Source of the DNA: an uncultured Collinsella sp.
GTDB taxonomy: Bacteria; Actinomycetota; Coriobacteriia; Coriobacteriales; Coriobacteriaceae
Length of the DNA: 44,087 bases
Direction of reading: 5' to 3'
Assembly: GCA_902493375.1 (NCBI GenBank)
Contig: CABUPH010000018.1
Span: 1-44,087, forward strand
Shown: positions 5,810 to 14,176 of the stretch, piece after piece
Numbering within the stretch: the stretch's first letter is position 1
How the letters are laid out: every line of letters begins with the position of its first letter
The notes under the pieces: generated by a model
What the model was told of the DNA's origin: nothing
What the model saw: only the letters and a program-made list of their open reading frames with translations
Database searches by the model: none
Made by a program: the position numbers and the translations under genes

Positions 5810-8560
5810 TTATTTAGCGTCGGCCCAGGTTATGCCGGTGCTGGCTTCGGCGATTAGGGGGACGTGGAGGTCTACTACGTGTTCCATGACGTCGCGGACC
5901 ATGGTGGTTAGGCGCTCGACTTCGTCGATGGGGCACTCAAAGTCCAGTTCGTCGTGCACCTGCAGGATCATGTGGGCGGCAAAGCCTTCTTCTTCCAGGC
6001 GACGGCTTACGCGGGCCATGGCGATCTTGATGATGTCGGCCGCGGTGCCCTGCATGGGATGGTTCATGGCCGTGCGCTCGCCAAAGCCGCGAAGTTGCGG
6101 ATTTTTGGCCTTGAGCTCGGGAATATGGCGTCTGCGGCCATACATGGTCTCGGCGTAGCCCGTCTGCTTGGCACGTGCTACCACGTTGTCGAGGAACGTA
6201 CGCACGCCCGGGTAGGCCTCGTAGTAGCGGTCGATCATGTCGCGCGCCTCGGCCATCGAGATATGCAGCGACTGCGACAGGCCGTAGGCCTGCTGACCAT
6301 ACACGATGCCAAAGTTCACGGCCTTGGCGCGACTGCGCAGGTCGGGCGTTACCTCGGACACCGGCACACCGAACACGCGCGCCGCCGTCTCGGCATGGAA
6401 GTCCTCGCCCTCGTTAAAGGCGCGCACCAAGTGCTCGTCACCTGAGAGATGCGCCAGCAGACGCAGCTCGATCTGCGAGTAGTCCACCGCCAAAAAGACG
6501 CTTCCCTCGCCTGCCGAAAACGCCGTCTTAACGGTACGACCCAGCTCCGAGCGCGTCGGGATGTTCTGCAGGTTCGGGTCGCTCGAGGACAGACGCCCCG
6601 TTGCCGTGATGGTCTGGTTGTACGTAGTGTGTACGCGACCGTCACCACGGCGTAGCGGGCCCAGGGTGTCCAGATAGGTGGACTTGATCTTAGACTTCTC
6701 ACGCCAGTCCAAGATCAGACGCACGATTTCGTGGTCACGCGCAAGGTCGCTCAGCACCTTGGCGTTGGTCGAATAATAGCCGCGCTTAGTCTTCTTGAGG
6801 CCCTTGGTCGGAAGCCCCATCACATCAAAGAGCACATGCGACAGCTGCATGGGACTGCCAATATTAAAGGTCTCGTCACCCGCCAGGTCGCGAATACTGC
6901 GCTCAACCTCGGTGATCTGGGTCGCCAGACCCTCGGACAGACTGCGCAGGCGATCGGGGTCCACGAGCATGCCCGCGCGCTCCATCTTGGCAAGCACCGG
7001 AACGAGCGGCATCTCGATGCCATCGAACACGTTGGCGGCATTCTCACGGGCCATGCACTCGCGCAACGGCGTCACGAGCGCCAGCGTCAGAGCCGCAGTA
7101 CGGGCGGCAGGCGCTGGAGCGTCCTCGCCGGCACCCTCTGCGCCGCGCACCGCAGGCAGCGCCATCTGCAGATACGTATCGGCAAGATATGCCTCATCGA
7201 ACTCGGAGCGATCGGAATCCAGCAGATAGGCAGCGACCACGGTATCGAAGATACGCGTGGAATCGGTAGCGAGCGGATCCATGAGCTCGAGTTCAGAAGA
7301 ATCGATGGGCGAAAGCTCGTGCAACAACGCCTTCATATCCGGGCTCGCCACGCGGCACTCCACAAACAGGCGCGCAAGCACGCCGGCAATCACGCCGTGG
7401 GCGAAGTTGAAGCCATCGACTACGGCAGTGGTACCGCCGTCGCCCTCCTCGAGCGCGAACAGGCCCTTGGACGTCGCCAACCACAGCGTGCGCGTCAGTC
7501 CAAAGAGCGCGCCCTCTTCCTTGTCGTCGTCCACCACGGCGGCGACCCACTCGCCGGCATCAATCGCGCGGGAAACCTCAGCCGCAACGGCACCAAGCGC
7601 GTCGGCATCGCCGGCGGCTGCGCGAACCATCGCAGGTATCTCAAACACACTGGAGGCAGCAGCAGCCCCGCCCTCGCCGCCGATCAGCGCCAAGAAACGG
7701 TTCTGCATGGCGGTGATACCAAGCGTGCCCAGCGCCGCGGACACTTCGTCGGCAGAAAACGCCGGGAAGGACGTTTCGTCAAAGTCGAGTTCGACGGGCG
7801 CATCGGTGCGAATGGTTGCGACCTTGCGGCTCAGCAGCGCATCGTCGATGTGCGCACGCAGGTTCTCGCCCATCTTGCCCTTGACCTCGTCGGCATGCGC
7901 GATGACCTCGTCCAAGCTGCCGTACTGTGCGATGAGCGCGCTCGCCTTTTTGGGGCCGATGCCCGATACGCCGGGAATGTTGTCCGACGTATCGCCCTTT
8001 AGACCGTAAAAATCGGGCACGAGCGCCGGCGTAATGCCGTGATACAGGTCGTCCACGCTCTCGGGCGTCATGATCGCCACGTCGGACAGGCCCTTGCGGG
8101 TCGAGACCACGTTGACGTGCTCGGTCACGAGTTGATACATGTCGCGGTCGCCGGTCACCAGCAGCATGTCGCAGCCGGCCTCTTCACCCAGGCGCGCCAT
8201 GGTTCCCAGGATATCGTCGCCTTCCCAGCCCTCGGACTGCAGAATCGGCACGTTGAGCGCGGTGAGCAGCTCCTTGATCATCGGAAACTGCGCATGCAGA
8301 TCGGGGTCCATGGGCGGGCGTTGCGCCTTATACTGCGGCAGCATCTCCATGCGCACGCGCGGTTTGCCCTTATCAAACGCCACGACCACACCGTCGGGGT
8401 TAAAGGCATCGATCATCTTGAGAAACATGTTCAGAAAGCCGAAGATCGCGTTGGTGGGGCGCCCGTCCGGCGCATTCATGGTGGGCGGCACGGCGTGGAA
8501 GGCGCGGTGCATGAGCGAGTTGCCGTCGATAACGGCAAAGGTGCGGCGCTTGTCAGACAT
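5810..8560 (-). CDS. polA: DNA polymerase I
   Basis: A 916-residue enzyme for Okazaki-fragment processing and repair synthesis. The N-terminal 5' nuclease domain (about 1-290) shows FAVIDGNSLMHRAFHA, LVTGDRDMYQL and GLKGDTSDNIPGVSGIG with its metal-binding acids. The C-terminal polymerase has motif A DYSQIELRLLAHLSG (about 695), motif B RSRAKAVNFGIVYGQ (about 745) and motif C LQVHDELDFE (about 870). The middle region (about 310-500) lacks the DxE motif of the 3'-5' exonuclease, so proofreading is probably lost, as in Bacillus and Thermus enzymes. The start ATG (8558-8560) has GAGG eight bases upstream. Codons near the 3' end shift towards A at the wobble position; see findings. Confidence 0.98.
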   Translation of the reverse strand: MSDKRRTFAVIDGNSLMHRAFHAVPPTMNAPDGRPTNAIFGFLNMFLKMIDAFNPDGVVVAFDKGKPRVRMEMLPQYKAQRPPMDPDLHAQFPMIKELLTALNVPILQSEGWEGDDILGTMARLGEEAGCDMLLVTGDRDMYQLVTEHVNVVSTRKGLSDVAIMTPESVDDLYHGITPALVPDFYGLKGDTSDNIPGVSGIGPKKASALIAQYGSLDEVIAHADEVKGKMGENLRAHIDDALLSRKVATIRTDAPVELDFDETSFPAFSADEVSAALGTLGITAMQNRFLALIGGEGGAAAASSVFEIPAMVRAAAGDADALGAVAAEVSRAIDAGEWVAAVVDDDKEEGALFGLTRTLWLATSKGLFALEEGDGGTTAVVDGFNFAHGVIAGVLARLFVECRVASPDMKALLHELSPIDSSELELMDPLATDSTRIFDTVVAAYLLDSDRSEFDEAYLADTYLQMALPAVRGAEGAGEDAPAPAARTAALTLALVTPLRECMARENAANVFDGIEMPLVPVLAKMERAGMLVDPDRLRSLSEGLATQITEVERSIRDLAGDETFNIGSPMQLSHVLFDVMGLPTKGLKKTKRGYYSTNAKVLSDLARDHEIVRLILDWREKSKIKSTYLDTLGPLRRGDGRVHTTYNQTITATGRLSSSDPNLQNIPTRSELGRTVKTAFSAGEGSVFLAVDYSQIELRLLAHLSGDEHLVRAFNEGEDFHAETAARVFGVPVSEVTPDLRSRAKAVNFGIVYGQQAYGLSQSLHISMAEARDMIDRYYEAYPGVRTFLDNVVARAKQTGYAETMYGRRRHIPELKAKNPQLRGFGERTAMNHPMQGTAADIIKIAMARVSRRLEEEGFAAHMILQVHDELDFECPIDEVERLTTMVRDVMEHVVDLHVPLIAEASTGITWADAK

Positions 8561-8726
8561 ATTGAATACCTCGCTTTGGGCTGGGCACGGTTTGCTCACA
8601 CCAGTTTACACGCTCCCCGCCCCGCGGCCACCGCACATCAGGCTTCCCTGCCGCCGCGGGCCCGCGCGTGATACGATGGCTCACGGTACATCAACCAGCA
8701 CGATCGATCCGAAAGGAGCCTGCGTC

Positions 8727-10124
8727 ATGGAGCGTCCCTGCGCATGGAAAAAGTACACGCCACAGCAAGTCGAGGAACTCGAGGAGCTTTGCCGCGGCTA
8801 TAAGCAGTTTTTGAGCGAGAATAAGACCGAGCGCCTGTGCGTCAAGACCGGCATCAAGATGGCCGAGGAGGCGGGCTACGTCGACTTGGAGACCGTGATT
8901 GCCGAGGGCCGCGAGCTCAAGGCAGGCGACAAGGTGTACGCCGCCAACCACGGCAAGGACCTTATGCTCGTCAACCTGGGCACCGCCCCGCTCGAGCAGG
9001 GCTTTAACATCCTGGGCGCCCACGTGGACTCGCCGCGCCTGGACCTTAAGCAGAATCCCGCCTTCGAGGCCGGCGACATGGCCTACCTCGACACGCACTA
9101 CTACGGCGGCGTCAAGAGCTACCACTGGGTAGCCTCCCCGCTCGCACTCGTGGGCGTCATCTGCAAAAAGGACGGTACCACCGTCGACATCAATATCGGC
9201 GACAAGGCGGACGACCCGGTCTTTACCATCTCCGACCTGCTGATCCACCTCTCGAGCGAGCAGATGTCCAAGCCTGCCAAGGACGCCGTCGATGCCGAGA
9301 TCCTCGACGTGATCGTGGGCGGTCGTCCCGTCAAGTTCGATGGGGACGACAAGGACGCCCCCAAGGAGCCCGTCAAGCAGATGTTCTTGGACATCCTCAA
9401 GGAGCAGTACGACGTCGAGGAGGAGGACTTCCTCTCCGCCGAGATCGAGGTCGTGCCCGCCGGCCCCGCCCGCGACATGGGCCTCGACCGCTCCATGATT
9501 TTGGGCTATGGCCACGACGATCGCGTCTGCGCCTACCCCTCCATGCTCGCCCAGATCGACGTCGCCAACGTGGAGCGCACGAGCATCACGCTCATCGTCG
9601 ACAAGGAGGAGATCGGCTCCGTGGGTGCCACCGGTATGACGAGCCGCTTCTTCGAGAACACCGTCGCCGAGATCATGACGCTCGCCGGCGAGGATAGCCC
9701 GCTGGCCCTGCGCCGCGCACTCGCCCGCAGCCGCATGCTCTCCTCCGACGTGTCCGCCGGCTTCGACCCGGGCTATGCCGGCAAGTTCGAGACCAAGAAC
9801 GCGGCCTTTATGGGTCGCGGCCTGTGCTTTAACAAGTACACGGGCAGCCGCGGCAAGGGCGGCTCCAACGACGCCGATGCCGAGTACGTGGCTCTCGTCC
9901 GCGACATCATGGACGAGGCCGGCGTGGACTTCCAGACCTGTGAGCTCGGTCGCGTCAACGCGGGCGGCGGCGGCACCATTGCCTACATCATGGCCAAGTA
10001 TGGCATGAACGTCATCGACTCCGGCGTTGCCGTCCTGTCCATGCACGCCCTGTGGGAGGTCGCCAACAAGGCCGATATCTACGAGGCCTATCGCGGCTAC
10101 AAAGCCTTCCTCGAGCGCGCCTAA
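8727..10124 (+). CDS. M18 family zinc aminopeptidase
   Basis: A 465-residue cytosolic metallo-aminopeptidase that removes N-terminal residues from peptides; family M18 members usually form dodecamers and often prefer acidic residues. The zinc-binding landmarks of the family are visible: GAHVDSPRLDLKQNP (first His ligand), VDKEEIGSVGATGMTS (catalytic Glu pair), SSDVSAGFDP (Asp ligand), RVNAGGGGTIAY and the C-terminal His in VLSMHALWE. The frame runs open far upstream to 8139 across polA, but the ATG at 8727 with AAAGGAG nine bases upstream is the real start. It is divergent from polA over a 166-bp spacer. Confidence 0.93.
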   Translation: MERPCAWKKYTPQQVEELEELCRGYKQFLSENKTERLCVKTGIKMAEEAGYVDLETVIAEGRELKAGDKVYAANHGKDLMLVNLGTAPLEQGFNILGAHVDSPRLDLKQNPAFEAGDMAYLDTHYYGGVKSYHWVASPLALVGVICKKDGTTVDINIGDKADDPVFTISDLLIHLSSEQMSKPAKDAVDAEILDVIVGGRPVKFDGDDKDAPKEPVKQMFLDILKEQYDVEEEDFLSAEIEVVPAGPARDMGLDRSMILGYGHDDRVCAYPSMLAQIDVANVERTSITLIVDKEEIGSVGATGMTSRFFENTVAEIMTLAGEDSPLALRRALARSRMLSSDVSAGFDPGYAGKFETKNAAFMGRGLCFNKYTGSRGKGGSNDADAEYVALVRDIMDEAGVDFQTCELGRVNAGGGGTIAYIMAKYGMNVIDSGVAVLSMHALWEVANKADIYEAYRGYKAFLERA

Positions 10125-10165
10125 CCAACCCTTGTAAGGCGCACCAAACCAGCCCTTTATAACTT

Positions 10166-10233
10166 GCGGTGGAATACGGACTAACCTGGCCTTCAACCGG
10201 CTCGCGCAGACCGTATTCCGCCGCGACTTTTTT
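10166..10233 (+). terminator. Terminator between the aminopeptidase and yaaA
   Basis: A 14-bp stem with one G-T pair (10166-10179 with 10211-10224) encloses a 31-base loop that has a small inner GCC/GGC pairing. It is followed by GAC and six T (10228-10233). It ends only 15 bp before the yaaA ATG, so it could also act as an attenuator in the yaaA leader. Confidence 0.75.
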
Positions 10234-10248
10234 GGCAGAGGAGAGTTC

Positions 10249-11058
10249 ATGCTCCAGGTCATCGTTTCACCCGCCAAGCAAATGCGCGCGGCACAAGATG
10301 CTTTTGAAGTTCAGGGGATCCCGCCCTTTGCGCGCGAGACCGCTCAGCTGCACCATGCGCTCTTGGACATCGAACGAACCGAAGGCGACAGCGGCCTACA
10401 AGCTCTGTGGAACGTCAGCGACAAGCTGCTGGCCCCTTGTCTCGACATTTTGCATGAGTTCGAGCCCATCTTGGGGAACGGCGATCTCGACAATCCCGCA
10501 CTCGCCCGTCACCTCTCCCCCGCCATCATGTCCTATCACGGCATTCAGTACCAGAGCATGGCACCCGAGGTGATGGATTCAGTGCAGCTCGCATGGCTGC
10601 AAGACCATCTGTGGATCCTCTCCGGCCTCTACGGGTGCGTTCGTCCCTTCCATGCCGTCGAACCGTATCGACTGGAGATGGGCGCGAAGCTCGCCGTTAA
10701 CGATGCCCAAGACCTCTACGCGTTTTGGAGCGACAAGCTCGCGCGGGCTATCGCCCCGGCAGGCTCAAACACCACGATCGTCAATCTCGCCAGCGTAGAA
10801 TATGCCAAAACCGTTCTGCCCCACCTCGCGGACGACGCCATGGCCGTCACATGCCTTTTTGGCGAGGGTATCCGCAACGGCAAGCCCATCCAGCGCTCGA
10901 CCGCCAGCAAAAAGGCGCGCGGCTCCATGGTGCGGTGGATGGCAGAAAACAAGCTCGAGGATGCAAGCGAACTTACCGCATTCAACATCGGCTATCGGCA
11001 CATCCCCGAGCTTTCAGACAAAAACACCCTGGTTTTCATGAACGCGCAGGCACAATAG
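10249..11058 (+). CDS. yaaA: YaaA family (UPF0246, DUF328) peroxide stress protein
   Basis: A 269-residue cytoplasmic protein. In Escherichia coli YaaA lowers free intracellular iron during peroxide stress and binds DNA. The family hallmarks are present: N-terminal VIVSPAKQM, YHGIQYQSM, SGLYGCVRPFHAVEPYRLEMG split over residues 124-145, VEYAKTVLP, and the C-terminal NIGYRHIPELSD. Length is typical. GAGGAG lies six bases before the ATG. It is probably transcribed alone or by read-through from the aminopeptidase, and it converges with the next gene with a 23-bp gap. The biochemical activity of the family is not firmly established. Confidence 0.93.
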   Translation: MLQVIVSPAKQMRAAQDAFEVQGIPPFARETAQLHHALLDIERTEGDSGLQALWNVSDKLLAPCLDILHEFEPILGNGDLDNPALARHLSPAIMSYHGIQYQSMAPEVMDSVQLAWLQDHLWILSGLYGCVRPFHAVEPYRLEMGAKLAVNDAQDLYAFWSDKLARAIAPAGSNTTIVNLASVEYAKTVLPHLADDAMAVTCLFGEGIRNGKPIQRSTASKKARGSMVRWMAENKLEDASELTAFNIGYRHIPELSDKNTLVFMNAQAQ

Positions 11059-11081
11059 GCCCGCCGTTTCCAAACACCCCA

Positions 11082-11597
11082 TTACTCCGCCAAGCCATCG
11101 GCCTTTGCAATCTCGCTCGTCGAGCCATCTTGGTAGGTAATCTTAACGTGCTCTACGTCGGATACCGTAACGCCCGACGGAGGTTCCAGACGCCACTCCG
11201 TCAGAGCGATATCCATGGTCGTGGGCACATCGCCCTGATCTTTGAGCTTCACCGTGAGTGTTTTGAGTGCCTCATCAAACGTCACGCGTTCGATTTCTTC
11301 ACCCGGAATAGACCCGCCGCTCAACTGCAGCTGCACAAACTCGTCGCGCGGATACCAATAGTCCCCCGGCGCGGCCACCGTGTTACCGCCAGTGACCTTC
11401 ACCGTCATGATCGGCAGGGCATCGTCGGCCTCAAACTCCCATGCAGCGCCGCCGCGACCACCAAACGTCCAGATACAAAAGGCAATCACCAGCACGGCAA
11501 GCACCGCAAAACCAATCGCGACAAGACCATGGTGCGCACGGCTTTCCTCGGCCGATACATCCCATTGCGTCTCTCGATATAGATGCTTGTCTTCCAT
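11082..11597 (-). CDS. Membrane-anchored protein of unknown function
   Basis: I do not recognise a family. The 171-residue product has a short hydrophilic N-terminus (about 27 residues), one transmembrane segment (GLVAIGFAVLAVLVIAFCIW, about 28-47), and about 120 residues that would lie outside the membrane. The outer part is beta-strand-like and acidic with repeated VTVSD, VKITYQDGS and LTVKLKDQG segments, suggesting an immunoglobulin-like or other beta-sandwich domain. The start ATG at 11595-11597 follows GGGGAGG with a five-base gap. It is divergent from thiC, and its start lies about 30 bp from the thiC promoter, so the two may interfere. Confidence 0.75.
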   Translation of the reverse strand: MEDKHLYRETQWDVSAEESRAHHGLVAIGFAVLAVLVIAFCIWTFGGRGGAAWEFEADDALPIMTVKVTGGNTVAAPGDYWYPRDEFVQLQLSGGSIPGEEIERVTFDEALKTLTVKLKDQGDVPTTMDIALTEWRLEPPSGVTVSDVEHVKITYQDGSTSEIAKADGLAE

Positions 11598-11622
11598 GTT
11601 CGCCTCCCCACAGGCACGCTCG

Positions 11623-11653
11623 TTGGCCCAATCGTACCCATTCAGGCTATACT
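11623..11653 (+). promoter_or_regulatory. Candidate thiC promoter
   Basis: TTGGCC (11623-11628) and TATACT (11648-11653) are separated by 19 bp, slightly long. The predicted start near 11660 would place the TPP aptamer at the very 5' end of the transcript, which fits a riboswitch-controlled leader. Confidence 0.5.
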
Positions 11654-11667
11654 TGAGCCCATTACAT

Positions 11668-11764
11668 AAACGGGGAGCTTGCAGGACAAGACGGCAGGCT
11701 GAGATTGGGCGCGCCCGCCCTGACCCGCAAACCTTATATGGGTAATGCCAACGAAGGGAGCCGT
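11668..11764 (+). ncRNA. TPP riboswitch (THI element)
   Basis: The conserved aptamer words occur in order: GGGG at 11672-11675, GGCTGAGA at 11698-11705, CCTGACCCGC near 11719-11728, TATGGGTAATGCCAACG near 11737-11753, and GAAGGGA at 11753-11759. The last word is both the 3' conserved end of the aptamer and the only Shine-Dalgarno sequence for thiC, so ligand binding should directly hide the ribosome binding site. No separate terminator hairpin is seen between aptamer and start codon, which favours translational control. Confidence 0.93.
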
Positions 11765-11768
11765 GCCA

Positions 11769-13103
11769 ATGAGCACACAGACCGAGCCCAAGCTCGTCAC
11801 GCAAATCGACTTCGCCCGTGCCGGGCAGATCACGCCGCAGATGAAGGAAGTCGCCGAGCGCGAGCATCGCGACCCCGAGTACATCCGCGAGCGCGTGGCC
11901 GACGGCCGCATCGCCATTCCCGCCAACATCGTGCATATCAAAAAGGGCATGCGCGCCTTTGGTGTCGGCGAGGGCCTTTCCACCAAGGTCAACGTGAACT
12001 TGGGCATCTCGGGCGACAAGGCCGATGCCACCGAGGAATGGAAGAAGGTCAAGATCGCCGAGGACTTTGGCGCCGACGCCATCATGGACCTCTCCAACTC
12101 GGGCAAGACGCGCCAGTTCCGCCAACAGCTCATCGACGAGACGCCGCTCATGGTAGGCACCGTCCCCATGTACGACGCCATCGGCTACATGGAAAAGCCG
12201 CTGGTCAAGCTCACCAAGGACGACCTGTTCGAAGTCGTGCGCGCGCATGCCGAGGACGGCGTGGACTTTATGACCATTCACTGCGGCATCAACAAGTCGG
12301 TCACCAAGACCTTTAAGGAGACCGGCCGCCTGATGAACATCGTGAGCCGCGGCGGCTCACTGCTGTTTGGCTGGATGGAGGTCACCGGTAACGAGAACCC
12401 GTTCTATGAGTTCTACGACGAGTTGCTCGAGATTTGCCACGAGTACGACGTGACGATTTCGCTCGGCGACTCCTGCCGCCCGGGCTGCCTCTACGACTCC
12501 AACGACGCCACCGAGACCGCCGAGATGATCGAGCTGGGCAAGCTGTGCAAGCGCGCTTGGGCCGCCGGCGTCCAGGTCATGGTCGAGGGCCCGGGTCACA
12601 TGGCGCTCGACGAGATCGCCGCCAACATGAAACTGCAGAAGCGCCTGTGCCACAATGCTCCGTTCTATGTGCTCGGGCCGCTGGTGACCGATATCGGCGT
12701 GGGTTACGACCACATCACCGCTGCCATCGGCGGCGCCATCTCCGCCAGCTCCGGTGCCGACTTCCTGTGCTACGTGACACCGGCAGAGCACCTATGCCTG
12801 CCCAACGCCCAGGATGTGCTCGACGGCCTCATGGCCACCAAGATCGCCGCACACGCCGCCGACATCGCCAAAAAGGTGCCCCACGCCCGCGACATGGACG
12901 ACAAGATGGGCCAGGCACGCCGCAAGCTCGACTGGGACGCCATGTGGAAGTGCGCGCTCGACCCGGTTACGGGCAAGAAGCGCTACGAGGAGTCCCCCGC
13001 CGCCACCGAGGGCACTTGCACCATGTGTGGCAAGATGTGCGCCGTCCGCACCGTCAACAAAATCTTCGAGGGCACCACGATCGACCTCGGCATGGAGGAC
13101 TAG
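11769..13103 (+). CDS. thiC: Phosphomethylpyrimidine synthase ThiC
   Basis: A 444-residue radical SAM enzyme that rearranges aminoimidazole ribotide into hydroxymethylpyrimidine phosphate for thiamine synthesis. The C-terminal CTMCGKMC motif (three Cys of the 4Fe-4S cluster) is at about residues 417-424, and the core blocks MTIHCGINKSV, SLGDSCRPGCLYD, VMVEGPGHMALDEI and FYVLGPLVTDIGVGYDHIT are intact. It lacks the long N-terminal domain of proteobacterial ThiC, as is usual for clostridial-type enzymes. The ATG at 11769 lies nine bases after AAGGGAG inside the TPP riboswitch. thiD follows 182 bp downstream. Confidence 0.97.
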   Translation: MSTQTEPKLVTQIDFARAGQITPQMKEVAEREHRDPEYIRERVADGRIAIPANIVHIKKGMRAFGVGEGLSTKVNVNLGISGDKADATEEWKKVKIAEDFGADAIMDLSNSGKTRQFRQQLIDETPLMVGTVPMYDAIGYMEKPLVKLTKDDLFEVVRAHAEDGVDFMTIHCGINKSVTKTFKETGRLMNIVSRGGSLLFGWMEVTGNENPFYEFYDELLEICHEYDVTISLGDSCRPGCLYDSNDATETAEMIELGKLCKRAWAAGVQVMVEGPGHMALDEIAANMKLQKRLCHNAPFYVLGPLVTDIGVGYDHITAAIGGAISASSGADFLCYVTPAEHLCLPNAQDVLDGLMATKIAAHAADIAKKVPHARDMDDKMGQARRKLDWDAMWKCALDPVTGKKRYEESPAATEGTCTMCGKMCAVRTVNKIFEGTTIDLGMED

Positions 13104-13198
13104 CCCTGTCGCCGCGGCCGCTTCTGGCGGCGAGCCGGTGCCTGTCAATTGTTGACGTGTGAACATTTGCTTGCATTTGCGTAAAGATTGCATCGCCC

Positions 13199-13239
13199 GC
13201 CCGGGTTCGACATAGAGTCGGCCCGGGCATCTTTATAAT
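13199..13239 (+). promoter_or_regulatory. Hairpin with TATAAT between thiC and thiD
   Basis: GCCCGGG (13199-13205) pairs with CCCGGGC (13222-13228), with a second stem CGAC/GTCG inside. The sequence then runs ATCTTTATAATG. It could be a terminator for thiC with a short T run, or TATAAT (13234-13239) could be the -10 box of a separate thiD promoter; no good -35 box is seen at the right distance. Confidence 0.45.
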
Positions 13240-13285
13240 GCTGGCTTATAGACCCATTTGATTCCGACCGAACAAGGGAGCGAAC

Positions 13286-14116
13286 ATGGATCGCAGTAAG
13301 GTACCTGCCGTTCTATCCCTCGCAGGATCCGATTCCAGCGGTGGCGCCGGCATTCAGGCCGACATCAAGACCATCACGGCGCACCGCCTGTATGCCGAGA
13401 CGGCCATCACCGCTATCACCGCACAGAACACCCTGGGCGTCACCGCCGTGCAGAACATCTCCCCGGATATTGTCGCGGCACAGATCGATGCCGTTTTTGA
13501 CGATATCCGCCCCAACGCCGTCAAGATTGGCATGGTTTCCTCTGCCGAGATTATCGATGTTATCGCCGACCGCCTGAGCGCTTGGAACGCGACAAACGTG
13601 GTAGTCGACCCCGTCATGGTAGCCACCTCGGGCGCACGGCTGATTGCCGAAGATGCCGCCGAGGCGCTCACCCGCCGCCTGTTCCCGCTAGCAACGGTTA
13701 TCACGCCCAATATTCCCGAGGCCATGGCCCTGCTCGACTACGAGGTCGACTCCGAGCGCACGCAGCAAAATGCTGCCATGCTCCTCACCCGCCGCTTTGG
13801 TTGCGCATCCCTCGTTAAGGGCGGGCATCTTGTCAACGAGGCCAACGATGTACTGGCCGAACCCGCGCCACTCGATGACGAGGGCAACCATCTGGGAGAT
13901 CCACTCACCACGTGGTTCCGCCACAAGCGCATCGAGACCGACAACACGCACGGCACCGGATGCACGCTCTCGTCCGCCATCGCCTGCGCGCTGGCCCAGG
14001 GCATGGATCTTGCCGACGCCGTCAACGCCGGCAAGGCATACCTGACAGGCGCTCTGGCCGCCGGCCTGAACATGGGCAAAGGCTCCGGCCCCGTCAATCA
14101 CATGTGGCAGTATTAA
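13286..14116 (+). CDS. thiD: Hydroxymethylpyrimidine / phosphomethylpyrimidine kinase
   Basis: A 276-residue ribokinase-family enzyme that phosphorylates the thiamine pyrimidine precursor twice, directly downstream of ThiC in the pathway. AGSDSSGGAGIQADIKT at residues 12-28 is the substrate-binding start of the family, VVDPVMVATSGA and ITPNIPEA lie in the core, and DNTHGTGCTLSSAIA carries the anion hole and catalytic Asp-type segment of ribokinases. The ATG follows GGGAG at a five-base gap. It is probably co-regulated with thiC in part, though a hairpin and a possible promoter lie between them. A palindromic repeat follows nine bases after its stop. Confidence 0.95.
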   Translation: MDRSKVPAVLSLAGSDSSGGAGIQADIKTITAHRLYAETAITAITAQNTLGVTAVQNISPDIVAAQIDAVFDDIRPNAVKIGMVSSAEIIDVIADRLSAWNATNVVVDPVMVATSGARLIAEDAAEALTRRLFPLATVITPNIPEAMALLDYEVDSERTQQNAAMLLTRRFGCASLVKGGHLVNEANDVLAEPAPLDDEGNHLGDPLTTWFRHKRIETDNTHGTGCTLSSAIACALAQGMDLADAVNAGKAYLTGALAAGLNMGKGSGPVNHMWQY

Positions 14117-14125
14117 GATTCGCAG

Positions 14126-14170
14126 CCCAAACCACCGCAAAGGGGACAGGCACCTTTGTGGTGGTTTGGG
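14126..14170. repeat. 18-bp palindromic element after thiD
   Basis: The arms 14126-14143 and 14153-14170 pair along 18 bp with one G-T pair, around the loop GGACAGGCA. No T run follows, so it is not a classical terminator. The top of the hairpin contains GACAGGCACC (14145-14154); the reverse complement GGTGCCTGTC also occurs at 13137-13146 between thiC and thiD. It resembles a REP-type extragenic palindrome. Confidence 0.6.
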
Positions 14171-14176
14171 GTCGTG

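Noticed and set aside
8139..8726. Upstream extension of the M18 aminopeptidase frame
   Set aside because: It overlaps polA antisense; homology and a strong ribosome binding site both begin at 8727.
10166..10224. A riboswitch in the yaaA leader
   Set aside because: The structure is one long stem followed by six T, with no known aptamer motif; a plain terminator explains it.
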